Positions 1 through 8,172 of a DNA stretch of 64,000 nt are shown here, in pieces (the stretch's first letter is position 1; the number at the start of each line of letters is the position of its first letter). Location: positions 806,001-870,000 of the forward strand of contig NZ_ATZI01000001.1 in the NCBI RefSeq assembly GCF_000428125.1, in the 5' to 3' direction. The notes under the pieces are model-generated. The model was not told the origin of the DNA. It searched no databases and worked only from the letters and a program-made list of their open reading frames with translations. Position numbers and translations under genes: made by a program. This DNA is from Bacteroides graminisolvens DSM 19988 = JCM 15093 (lineage in GTDB: Bacteria; Bacteroidota; Bacteroidia; Bacteroidales; Bacteroidaceae).

Positions 1-602
1 CGATGTCATCAAATCCGGTTCCGGGTGATTTGATTTTTGTCGATTTGAATGGTGATAAAGCAATTACTGATGCCGATAAAACTAATATTGGTAATCCACA
101 CCCAGATGTAACTGCCGGTTTGAATTTGAATTTCGGTTATAAAGGATTTGATTTGACTATTGCTGGCTACGGGGCGTTTGGTCATCAGATTGCCAAATCA
201 TATCGTAAATTTGGAGACGGCCAATATGATAACTATACAACAGATGTTTATGATACTTGGCACGGAGAAGGAACTTCCAATAAATTGCCTCGTTTAGTTC
301 CTGGTAATAATTATAATTACCTTAATATTTCTGATATCTACATGGAAGATGCTGATTTCTTCAGATTGCAAAATATTACTTTGGGATATGATTTTAAAAA
401 GCTATTCCCCAGAGCACCGTTTCAACAGGCACGTCTTTATGTAACTGCTCAGAATTTGTTTACCATAACAGGGTACTCTGGTATGGATCCTGAAGTTGGT
501 GCTTCTGGTGATGAGACAAACTATTCATGGGGATCAGGTATTGATTTGGGATTCTATCCGAGTCCACGAACATTTTTGGTAGGTGTTAATCTTAAATTTT
601 AA
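1..602 (+). CDS. SusC-family TonB-dependent outer-membrane transporter, C-terminal part
   Basis: The gene enters from the left edge, so only about 200 C-terminal residues are visible; the in-frame Met at position 3 is internal. The sequence is typical of the end of a SusC/RagA barrel: an Asp-rich turn (GDLIFVDLNGDKAITDADK), a segment that aligns with the final strands, an ITLGYDF strand, a VTAQNLFTITGYSGMDPEV segment and a terminal aromatic residue (VGVNLKF), as expected for insertion into the outer membrane. SusC proteins import oligomers with a SusD lid, and a SusD gene follows 15 bp downstream. The substrate cannot be told from this fragment. Confidence 0.93.
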   Translation, partial: MSSNPVPGDLIFVDLNGDKAITDADKTNIGNPHPDVTAGLNLNFGYKGFDLTIAGYGAFGHQIAKSYRKFGDGQYDNYTTDVYDTWHGEGTSNKLPRLVPGNNYNYLNISDIYMEDADFFRLQNITLGYDFKKLFPRAPFQQARLYVTAQNLFTITGYSGMDPEVGASGDETNYSWGSGIDLGFYPSPRTFLVGVNLKF

Positions 603-617
603 TTAGAATTATTTAGT

Positions 618-2375
618 ATGAAAAAGATAATTTATTTTGTGGTTGCGGCCATGATGTTTTCTTCTTGTAATGATTTTCTTGATTCGGAAAGTTATACTCA
701 GAAGAATACAGGCAACTATCCGTTAACAGCTGAAGATGCCGAACAGGTAATTACGGGAATATATAACAATTTGAATATTGTTAATGCTAATCCGCAATAC
801 TCTTTCTTTTATTACTCGGAATTAGCCTCAGACGACCGTTTGGGTGGTGGTGGTTTCAATGACCAATTGATGCAAGCTGAAGACTTAATGCTGAATACAG
901 GTTCAACCATGTACACGCAGTTTTATCAAGATCGTTACAAAGGTGTTTTTAGAGCTAACATGGCAATAGAAACATTAGGAAACTGCAAAGGGGTAACTGA
1001 AGAAGCTTTGAATCAGTATAAGGGAGAGGCTTATTTCTTGAGAGCTTACTATTATTATGAATTGGCTTCTATGTTTGGCAACATACCCTGCCCGGTTTCT
1101 TCTGTAGCTGACCCTACATTGCCCCAGATATCTGGTGAGCCACTTTGGGGGCAAATATTACAAGATTTAATGGCTGCCATTAAGTTGATGCCAGCAAAGG
1201 CGCAGATGGGAACTGGCCACGTAGATAAATATTGTGCACAAGCTTTGCTCGGTCGCGCATACTTGTTTTATTCAGGTTTTTATAACGACGAAACCGTAAC
1301 ATGTCCTGATGGAACAGAAATAACCAAACAAAATGTAATTGATGAAATTAATGATTGTGTTGCAAATTCAGGATATTCATTGGTTCCTAATTATTACAAT
1401 CTATGGGCTTATACAAATCGTTGTACTGTTAATGATGAGCTTTCTGCTTATAAAGGCAAGGGCTTGGTGTGGGTTGAGAACGATTATGGAACAAACCCTG
1501 AAGCCATGTTTATGGTGAAGTATAATACGCAACCGTCTTGGAGCACCACCATTGGATATGTAAATGGTTACGCACTTCATTTTGGTGTTCGTGGTGGACA
1601 GGATTATGCAAAAACATTCCCATTTGGTCAAGGATGGGGAGCAGGTCCGGTTGCTCCTAATTTGTATTCTGATTGGAATGCCGCAGAACCAAATGATCCA
1701 CGTAGGGATGCTTCTATTCAGAAAGTTAATGATCTTCCGGGTTATTCTTATGGTGCCGGTGGGTGGAATGATTTTGCACAAGAAACGGATTATCTTCAGA
1801 AAAAGATTATGCCAGTTGTTGCGCGTAAAGATGATGGAACTTCATTTTGGGCTTCATTCTCAAATGCGATGGACCCTAACCTTACATGGTCAAGTGGTAA
1901 TGAGGATAACTTCCAGTTAAATAGCATAAATGATATGGTGTTGATTCGCTTTGCTGAAGTATTGTTAATGCAATCCGAACTAACTGGTGATGCAACCGGT
2001 ATGAATAAAGTACGGGCACGTGCTGGTTTGCCGGCAGTAGCATATTCTGTAGAGGCACTTAGAAATGAAAGACGATGGGAATTAGCATTTGAAGGTGTTC
2101 GGTGGAATGATTTGCGTCGTTATGGTGATGATTATGCTAAAACAGCACTTGATAAACAAAATAATGTGAATATTTATTTATCAGGAACGCCTGGGAAAAA
2201 TAACGTGAGCAGCATTAATGGTGGTTACGGAAGTCGTTATACTCAAACCAAAGGATTTGCACCATTACCAACTGATCAAATTTCTTTGTCTGCTCAAGCC
2301 GGAGAACAATATAAGTTCAAGCAAAATGAAGGCTGGGGAACAACTGATAGTGAATATGGTGGCTGGCCAAGATAA
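618..2375 (+). CDS. SusD/RagB-family surface lipoprotein
   Basis: This 585-residue protein is the binding lid of the SusC barrel encoded just upstream. It has a lipoprotein signal ending FSSCNDFLD, where Cys17 would be acylated. The helical TPR-like body includes the GEAYFLRAYYYYELASMFGNIP segment usual in SusD, and the C-terminal part has the family pattern LIRFAEVLLMQSEL, then a RNERRWELAFEGVRWNDLRRYGD-type block. Length is normal for the family (500-650). The 15-bp spacing indicates one transcript with susC. The glycan or other ligand is unknown, because no hydrolase lies beside it in the window. Confidence 0.95.
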   Translation: MKKIIYFVVAAMMFSSCNDFLDSESYTQKNTGNYPLTAEDAEQVITGIYNNLNIVNANPQYSFFYYSELASDDRLGGGGFNDQLMQAEDLMLNTGSTMYTQFYQDRYKGVFRANMAIETLGNCKGVTEEALNQYKGEAYFLRAYYYYELASMFGNIPCPVSSVADPTLPQISGEPLWGQILQDLMAAIKLMPAKAQMGTGHVDKYCAQALLGRAYLFYSGFYNDETVTCPDGTEITKQNVIDEINDCVANSGYSLVPNYYNLWAYTNRCTVNDELSAYKGKGLVWVENDYGTNPEAMFMVKYNTQPSWSTTIGYVNGYALHFGVRGGQDYAKTFPFGQGWGAGPVAPNLYSDWNAAEPNDPRRDASIQKVNDLPGYSYGAGGWNDFAQETDYLQKKIMPVVARKDDGTSFWASFSNAMDPNLTWSSGNEDNFQLNSINDMVLIRFAEVLLMQSELTGDATGMNKVRARAGLPAVAYSVEALRNERRWELAFEGVRWNDLRRYGDDYAKTALDKQNNVNIYLSGTPGKNNVSSINGGYGSRYTQTKGFAPLPTDQISLSAQAGEQYKFKQNEGWGTTDSEYGGWPR

Positions 2376-2410
2376 TTGGATTTCTATATTGATTTAAATA
2401 AAAAGTTATT

Positions 2411-3220
2411 ATGAATAAGATAATATATATATTCCTTATAGCATTTGGTGCAATTTTAGCATCATGCGAGCCGGAAACCATTGAAGGTTCTACAGCACAA
2501 GCATTCTCAGGAGAACTAGATGCAACTTGTGAATTAGAGATTATTAATGGAAAAGCGGCTAATATGGCAATCTTAAATTGCAAGAGTCCTGTGACTTGCC
2601 AATGGACAGATGGTATCAGTAAACTCGCTTCAAACAGTGGTAAGATTCAGCTAATGGGGACAGGGAATCAAAAGATTACATTAACTGCTATGGATCAAAC
2701 CGGGGAAATTGTGACGAAAGAGTTTACCGTTAATGTTCAAGAACTGGCATATCCTGTGCCCGAAATATATGGTTTGTTATTTGATGGTAGCGAAAAAGTC
2801 TGGAAATGGGCCGATGGTTCATGTTTTGGTAATGGTGGCTTTTATGATGGAGCAGCAGGGCCTCAATGGTGGACTATGGGTGCAGATGGTGTTGAAGGAC
2901 AATTTGCCGGTGAAGGCAACAGTGCCACTATGACATTTACCATGTCAGGTAAGCAAATTAAGTTAAGCAATGGCAAGACTGGTACCTTAGACTTTAGTAC
3001 AGGAGATGCCGTATTTGGAAATTGGTATGGTACGCTGACCTCTTCTTGTGGTGTATTAGGAGGTTATGCATTAAATGAAACGTATATAGCCAAAGGTAGT
3101 CAGATTAAAAAATATCAGATAATATCGCTTACAGATGATAAGATGGTTTTATCTTGGTCAGAAGATGCTAACATGTCTTCATGGAGTACAGGTTGGTTCT
3201 GGGTTTTTAAGTCTGAATGA
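2411..3220 (+). CDS. Putative surface lipoprotein, third gene of the SusC/SusD locus
   Basis: A 269-residue protein with a lipoprotein signal peptide (hydrophobic stretch, then LASCEPE, Cys19). After the signal comes a domain of about 90 residues that looks like a PKD/Ig-like fold (QKITLTAMDQTGEIVTKEFTVNVQ resembles the last strands). A Trp/Gly-rich C-terminal domain of about 150 residues (VWKWADGSCFGNGGFYDG, GPQWWTMG, SWSTGWFWVF) has the look of a carbohydrate-binding beta-sandwich. It sits 35 bp after susD, the slot where SusE/SusF-like surface glycan-binding proteins are usually encoded. I do not recognise a named family; a ligand-binding role is inferred from position and aromatic content. 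Confidence 0.7.
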   Translation: MNKIIYIFLIAFGAILASCEPETIEGSTAQAFSGELDATCELEIINGKAANMAILNCKSPVTCQWTDGISKLASNSGKIQLMGTGNQKITLTAMDQTGEIVTKEFTVNVQELAYPVPEIYGLLFDGSEKVWKWADGSCFGNGGFYDGAAGPQWWTMGADGVEGQFAGEGNSATMTFTMSGKQIKLSNGKTGTLDFSTGDAVFGNWYGTLTSSCGVLGGYALNETYIAKGSQIKKYQIISLTDDKMVLSWSEDANMSSWSTGWFWVFKSE

Positions 3221-3340
3221 TAAATTAGAAATTTTGAGGAAAACAATTGTCGCTACTGAGATTTATTAAATTGTTCGTAGCATTGGGCGTAAGAAATAAA
3301 ATACAACCTATAGTACAATTGTTTAATGGTTAAATAAAGG

Positions 3341-3368
3341 AAAGGCAAGTCGTGAGACTTGCCTTTTT
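3341..3368 (+). terminator. Rho-independent terminator after the SusC/SusD/lipoprotein genes
   Basis: A perfect 11-bp stem (AAAGGCAAGTC / GACTTGCCTTT) closes a GTGA loop and runs into a T tract on the plus strand. The loop and its closing pairs are the same as in two terminators near 53.0 kb. Confidence 0.85.
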
Positions 3369-3398
3369 GATTGAATGATTTAGACTTTTTCTTCTTAT

Positions 3399-3433
3399 TT
3401 TGCTCTTCTCATCTGGAATATTATCTATCTTTG
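3399..3433 (+). promoter_or_regulatory. Candidate promoter for the Rid/chorismatase-like gene
   Basis: TATCTTTG at 3426-3433 matches the Bacteroides -7 box TAnnTTTG exactly, with TTTG at 3399-3402 as a possible -33 element, 23 nt away (slightly long). It lies downstream of an in-frame ATG at 3371, so it supports the ATG at 3461 as the real start. Confidence 0.45.
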
Positions 3434-3460
3434 TGGAGAAACAATTATGAAATCGAACTT

Positions 3461-4582
3461 ATGAAATACACATCATATACTTATCACTGTGTTCGTGCTG
3501 AGGTTTCTGCTTTTATAATAGAAGATGGAGTAACTGAATACCATATAATGTTACATGTTACTAATCCCATGCTATCTTATTATGAACAGATGGAGGCTGT
3601 TTTTAAGATCTACACTTCTTTGTTACAAAATGAACTTCATGGTGCGTCAAGTATCTTCAAACGTTTTTTTCTCAGCGATGCTGCTAATCAAACTGATTTA
3701 TTGCTTGCTAGAATGATTGAGGATTCAGATTGTGCCCTATCAGTGGTGCAACAGCCTCCACTTGACGGGACCAAAATTGCTTTATGGGCACATCTGTTGA
3801 CTAATGTCAAAACGAATATGTTACCCAATGGACTTTTCGAAGTAAAGTATGGAAAATATCGTCAGCTTTGGTTAGGAGGTTGTTCTAATAAAGCTGCAAA
3901 TTCAGAGTACCAGATGCGTTTGCTCCTGAATGATTATGTTATGCAACTAATGGAAGAAAATTGCACATTGGAAGCAAATTGTTTGCGTACATGGATTTTT
4001 GTTCAAAACGTGGACTGTAATTATGCAGGAGCTGTGAAAGCTCGTAATGAAGTCTTTGCCACTCAGAATTTGACCGAAAAGACTCATTATATTGCCAGTA
4101 CAGGAATAGAAGGAAGACATGCAGATCCAAAAGTTCTTGTTATGCTCGATGCTTATGCTATCGAAGGAATAAAACCCGATCAAATCAAGTATCTATATGC
4201 TCGTACTCATTTAAATCCGACGTATGAATATGGTGTTAGTTTTGAACGAGGTACGGCAGTTGATTTTGAAGATCGCCGACAAATTATTATTTCGGGTACG
4301 GCAAGTATTAATAACCATGGTGAAATAGTTTTTCCTGGTGATGTTGTTCGGCAGGCAGAGCGTATGTGCGAAAATGTTGAAGCATTATTAAAAGAAGCCG
4401 ATTCATGCTTTGAAGAATTGCAATATATTATTGTATATTTACGTGACACGGCTGATTATCTTATTATAAAAAGTTTCTTTGAAAAAAGTTTCCCCAATAT
4501 TCCTACAATAATTACGTTAGCTTCTGTCTGTAGACCGGGCTGGCTAGTGGAAATGGAATGCATGGCTGTTAAGGCGTTGTAA
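3461..4582 (+). CDS. Rid (YjgF)-superfamily protein resembling FkbO/Hyg5 chorismatases
   Basis: A 373-residue cytoplasmic protein without a signal peptide. The C-terminal two thirds carry the conserved pattern of the chorismatase-like branch of the Rid superfamily: RTWIFVQNVD, then ARNEVF, HYIASTGIEGR, HLNPTYEYGVSFERGT, IISGTASI, GDVVRQAERMCENVEALL, and a C-terminal CRPGWLVEMEC that resembles the Rid-type Arg...Glu-x-Glu site. Chorismatases hydrolyse chorismate; whether this protein does is inference, and such genes are often labelled endoribonuclease L-PSP. I chose the ATG at 3461 over 3371 because a -7 promoter box lies between them and the extra 30 residues look unlike a protein start. It stands alone between two promoters, upstream of the five-gene operon. 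Confidence 0.75.
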   Translation: MKYTSYTYHCVRAEVSAFIIEDGVTEYHIMLHVTNPMLSYYEQMEAVFKIYTSLLQNELHGASSIFKRFFLSDAANQTDLLLARMIEDSDCALSVVQQPPLDGTKIALWAHLLTNVKTNMLPNGLFEVKYGKYRQLWLGGCSNKAANSEYQMRLLLNDYVMQLMEENCTLEANCLRTWIFVQNVDCNYAGAVKARNEVFATQNLTEKTHYIASTGIEGRHADPKVLVMLDAYAIEGIKPDQIKYLYARTHLNPTYEYGVSFERGTAVDFEDRRQIIISGTASINNHGEIVFPGDVVRQAERMCENVEALLKEADSCFEELQYIIVYLRDTADYLIIKSFFEKSFPNIPTIITLASVCRPGWLVEMECMAVKAL

Positions 4583-4607
4583 AGTATCATCTTTTGTTAA
4601 TCTACTA

Positions 4608-4639
4608 TTGGTTTAACTGATTATAAACTTTTATTTTTG
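4608..4639 (+). promoter_or_regulatory. Promoter of the five-gene lipoprotein/membrane-protein operon
   Basis: TTG at 4608-4610, a 21-nt spacer and TATTTTTG at 4632-4639 fit the Bacteroides -33/-7 consensus (TTTG...TAnnTTTG). It lies about 30 nt before the ATG at 4669 and would drive the genes up to 11441. Confidence 0.55.
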
Positions 4640-4668
4640 GCTTTACAATAACTCCAAAAATGTAGAAA

Positions 4669-5271
4669 ATGAAAACACGCATATTTTTCTTTTTAGTATT
4701 TATATTCTTAGGAATTGGTTGTACCAAAACAGATCGTACTTTTGTTATTGAAGGAACAGTTCCATCTGTAAGATACGATGGTGAATGGATTTTTTTAGTT
4801 CCAATGGAAAATGCTCCAGGAAGAGTTGATTCTGTCAAGATATCTAATGCTTCTTTTAAATTCGAAGGTCAAGGTGAAGAGATGAGAGTGATTAGGTTAC
4901 GCCCGGCTCTTCGTTATTATGTTCAGGAGTTATTAGTGATAACCGAGCCAGGTGTAATTAAAGTGACAGCTGATTCGATAGGCTGTGTTAGTGGAACTCC
5001 TCAAAATGATGCGCTTCAAATATGGAAAGCTCAGCATGAGAAAAGATTAGCTGCTTATCATTTTATTTATGACGGACTTAAAGAAGCGAAGGGTGACGAT
5101 TCATTAAGATTAATTCAAGCTTTTGATACACTAAAGGTGCAAGAGAAAGAAGCTAATTTCCTTTTGTTGATGAATCATAAAAATACTACATTAGGTCAAT
5201 TTATGCAGAGAATTATATTACCATCTCTTACGAATGAACAGAAGAAACAGTTGGATGAAAAGATGGAATAG
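4669..5271 (+). CDS. Small lipoprotein with DUF4369-like domain
   Basis: A 200-residue lipoprotein: signal peptide MKTRIFFFLVFIFLGIGC with Cys18 followed by TKTD. Residues of about 25-110 resemble the DUF4369 beta-sandwich often found in front of TlpA-like thioredoxin domains in Bacteroidota (FVIEGTVP...DGEWIFLVPMEN...VDSVKISNASFKFEGQ). The rest is helical and charged, without a CxxC thioredoxin site, so this is the accessory domain alone. It starts the operon, and its end overlaps the next gene by 38 bp, so the two are probably translationally coupled. Function unknown; an envelope partner of the following membrane protein is inferred. Confidence 0.65.
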   Translation: MKTRIFFFLVFIFLGIGCTKTDRTFVIEGTVPSVRYDGEWIFLVPMENAPGRVDSVKISNASFKFEGQGEEMRVIRLRPALRYYVQELLVITEPGVIKVTADSIGCVSGTPQNDALQIWKAQHEKRLAAYHFIYDGLKEAKGDDSLRLIQAFDTLKVQEKEANFLLLMNHKNTTLGQFMQRIILPSLTNEQKKQLDEKME

Positions 5272-6700
5272 CAAATTTGTAAATTGGTTACTTCTTGGTA
5301 TGGGAGGTTTGATACTCTTCTTTTTTTTCTATGAAGTACTACCTTACCATCTGTTACATAGAGAGCAGATGATACTATTTTTATTTTCACCCATTGAATT
5401 AATTCAATATTTTAATAATTCAGGAGGATTAGCTCGTCTATCTGGAGATTTCTTAACTCAATTTTTCTGTTACAAAGGAGCGGGCCCTTTGATTATGGCT
5501 GTGGTATTGGTCTCGTGGGGAGTCGTTGTGTATAAATTATCTTTTCCTTATTTAGGCCGGTGGGCATGGTTTGTGGTAATATTGGCTGTTATATGGGAGA
5601 CGGGAAAAGAATGTGGGCTAAATTATCCCTTGTCAGGAACGATTTCATTAATTGGTATTGGTCTCGTTTATTTACTCTGTCGTTTTTTTATCAGAAAACC
5701 TCTTAAGTGGGGGGTACCTATAAGCGTATTTGTAATTAGCCTTGGATATTGGCTTTGGGGTTATGGAAATTGGTCAAGTTCTTGGTATAACACGCCCGAT
5801 TTAAGAAGAGAAAAAATGTTAGCAATAGATTCTGAATTCTATTTTGGACATTGGCAAAAAGCTCAGAAACTATTGGATGAAGATAATCAGGCGAGTTTGC
5901 TGTCTACCTATTACCGAAATTTATATAATGCCCAAAGAAATCAGCTACCAGATAAATTAATGAGTTATAGTCAGCCTCTCTCCCAAGTCTTATTCTTACC
6001 TATTTCTCCCTCCTCAAATTACATTATGATATATGCTGCTAATGAAGCTTGGTTTGCTATTGGTGACATGACTATGGCTGAACATGCAGCTATATTGGGA
6101 ATGATTTTTTCTCCATATCAAAAAGGAACAAGACCCATTAAACGTTTGGCCGAAATTAATTTAATAAATGGAGATGATGCTGCCGCATTGAAATATTTAC
6201 GACTTCTTCAGAAAACATTGTGCTATAAACGCTGGGCAGAACGGCGTATTCCGGGAAACCTGAGTCCCGATGTGCAGCAATGGCTAAAACGCAAGCGTGA
6301 ATTAATCTCTCAAACTGATACTTTAAGGTTATCAACAGATGTTTCAGCTTCCCTAATACATTTGCTGAATAACAACAGAGATAATTTTATGGCGCGAGAC
6401 TATCTTCTTTGTTTTGATTTACTAAATAAAGACATTGCTTCTTTTGTGGATCACTATCAAGAATTTGCAAAGAATATGGTTCCATCAGGAATTTACGCAG
6501 AGGCTCTTCTTATTTATCTTGCAGAAAAGAAAACTTCTGCTGAAGAAATTAAAGAATGGAAAATCTCCCCTTTCATTCTGAACGAATTCAAGAACTATAG
6601 TAAACTATATCAAACTAGTAATGGAAATGCTGGTTTACTTAAAGCTACATTTGGAAACACTTATTGGTATTATTTTCACAATGCATTAATAGAAAGATGA
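5234..6700 (+). CDS. Polytopic membrane protein with C-terminal helical-repeat region (DUF6057-like), copy 1
   Basis: A 488-residue inner-membrane protein. The first 190 residues hold about six hydrophobic segments, with the signature HLLHREQMILFLF...GGLARLSGDFLTQFF. The remaining 300 residues are soluble and helical, with a block KRLAEINLINGDDAAALKYL...YKRWAE like a TPR-type repeat. It is a paralogue of the protein at 8173-9975, sharing the same N-terminal pattern and the same KRLAE.NLING block. An alternative start is the ATG at 5255, which shortens the overlap with the upstream gene. It ends in an ATGA overlap with the next gene, so the two proteins are probably made together. Its enzymatic or transport role is unknown. 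Confidence 0.7.
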   Translation: MNRRNSWMKRWNSKFVNWLLLGMGGLILFFFFYEVLPYHLLHREQMILFLFSPIELIQYFNNSGGLARLSGDFLTQFFCYKGAGPLIMAVVLVSWGVVVYKLSFPYLGRWAWFVVILAVIWETGKECGLNYPLSGTISLIGIGLVYLLCRFFIRKPLKWGVPISVFVISLGYWLWGYGNWSSSWYNTPDLRREKMLAIDSEFYFGHWQKAQKLLDEDNQASLLSTYYRNLYNAQRNQLPDKLMSYSQPLSQVLFLPISPSSNYIMIYAANEAWFAIGDMTMAEHAAILGMIFSPYQKGTRPIKRLAEINLINGDDAAALKYLRLLQKTLCYKRWAERRIPGNLSPDVQQWLKRKRELISQTDTLRLSTDVSASLIHLLNNNRDNFMARDYLLCFDLLNKDIASFVDHYQEFAKNMVPSGIYAEALLIYLAEKKTSAEEIKEWKISPFILNEFKNYSKLYQTSNGNAGLLKATFGNTYWYYFHNALIER

Positions 6701-8151
6701 GAGTTTTTAATATAACTATATTTTTTTGTGCTCTGGTGATCATTCAAGCATGTACACCTTCACCTAAGAATGTAAGGCTGACAAATGATTTGTTAGTTAT
6801 TTATCCAGAATATAAGGATGTTACTATTCCGTTTAATGTGGCCCCTCTTAATTTCCTTATCAGAAACGAAGGGGTTGATGCCGTGTCTGTTGAGGTCAAA
6901 GGTGTTTCTACCTGTTTACAAGTTAATGCGAAAGGCAATAAGGCCGTTTTTTCACAGAAAGACTGGACACCTTTTATAGCCAAGGAAAGAGGTCATAAAC
7001 TTGTAATAAAAGTGATTGCACGTATAAACGGTGAATGGTTACAATATCGATCTTTTACTTGGCAAGTTGTTGCAGACCGTCTGGATGCTTACGTCTCTTA
7101 TCGCTTGATTGAACCCGGTTATGAGGTTTGGAACAAACTCCAACTCCGCGAACGTTGTATTGAGAATTTTGATGAAAGGGTCTTGGCGGACAACAGCCAA
7201 ACAAATGGGCAATGTATGAATTGTCATATTCATGGCAAAGGAAATAGTTCCATGTTCCACATAAGAGGAAGCAAGGGAGGAACTCTGTTAAATCGTCATG
7301 GGAAGTTACGTAAACTAATGTTGAAAACATCTCAAATGAACTCTGCTGCTGTGTACGGGGATTTTCATCCCGATGGACGTTATGCCGTTTTCTCTACTAA
7401 TACAATAATTCCGGCATTGCATGCACAGGGTAATCATCGTTTGGAAGTATATGACACTGTTTCTGATTTAGTTATTGCAGACTTTGATAGAAACAAAATG
7501 ATAGCATCTCCTTTGCTGGCCGATTCTTTAACTTTAGAAACGTTTCCTACCTTCTCGGCAGATGGTAAGTGGGTGTTTTATTGCTCTGCACCATTGGTTG
7601 ACCTACCATCAAACATAAATGAATTGCGTTATTCTTTGTGTCGTGTCGCTTTTGAAGCTGAACAACAGAAATGGGGTTCTCGTGTAGATACACTTTGGAA
7701 TGCAAGGTTAATGCAAGGTTCAGTATGTCACCCGAAGGCCTCACCGGATGGACGGTATTTATTATTTACTGTGGCCCGATGTGGAACCTTCCCTATTTGG
7801 CATAGAGAGACTGACCTGCAATTGCTTGATTTGCTTACCGGTAAAATCGATAAACTAGAAAGAGTCAATTCTAATCGTTCAGAAACTTATCATAGCTGGT
7901 CTTCTAATAGTCGTTGGTTTGCTTTTGCAAGCAAGAGGGGAGATGGTCAATACGGTCGTGTTTATTTTGCTTATGTTGATGAAATGGGACAAGTACATAA
8001 ACCTTTTGTTTTACCTCAAAAAGATCCTGAAATGGATGATTTAAATCTTAAATCTTACAATATACCTGATTTGTCAGCGATGCCTATGCCTTTTGATTCA
8101 CATGACGTTAAACGAGTATATGATGAAGTGGTTGCAGAAAAGTTCAAATAA
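6697..8151 (+). CDS. Lipoprotein with one CxxCH site and a TolB/PD40-like beta-propeller, copy 1
   Basis: A 484-residue lipoprotein (signal ending IIQACTP). Residues 25-165 form an N-terminal beta domain. A single heme c-type motif, CMNCH (Cys173, Cys176, His177), follows, with a conserved HIRGSKGGT after it. The C-terminal half has PD40/TolB blade motifs: DFHPDGRYAVF, TFSADGKWVFY, ASPDGRYLLFT and WSSNSRWFAFASKRGDG. The start at 6697 overlaps the stop of the preceding gene (ATGA). It is a paralogue of the protein at 9975-11441. Covalent heme attachment is inferred from the motif alone; if present, it would need cytochrome c maturation and imply a redox or sensing role at the cell envelope. 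Confidence 0.75.
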   Translation: MRVFNITIFFCALVIIQACTPSPKNVRLTNDLLVIYPEYKDVTIPFNVAPLNFLIRNEGVDAVSVEVKGVSTCLQVNAKGNKAVFSQKDWTPFIAKERGHKLVIKVIARINGEWLQYRSFTWQVVADRLDAYVSYRLIEPGYEVWNKLQLRERCIENFDERVLADNSQTNGQCMNCHIHGKGNSSMFHIRGSKGGTLLNRHGKLRKLMLKTSQMNSAAVYGDFHPDGRYAVFSTNTIIPALHAQGNHRLEVYDTVSDLVIADFDRNKMIASPLLADSLTLETFPTFSADGKWVFYCSAPLVDLPSNINELRYSLCRVAFEAEQQKWGSRVDTLWNARLMQGSVCHPKASPDGRYLLFTVARCGTFPIWHRETDLQLLDLLTGKIDKLERVNSNRSETYHSWSSNSRWFAFASKRGDGQYGRVYFAYVDEMGQVHKPFVLPQKDPEMDDLNLKSYNIPDLSAMPMPFDSHDVKRVYDEVVAEKFK

Positions 8152-8172
8152 AAACAAGATGACTTCTTTTAG

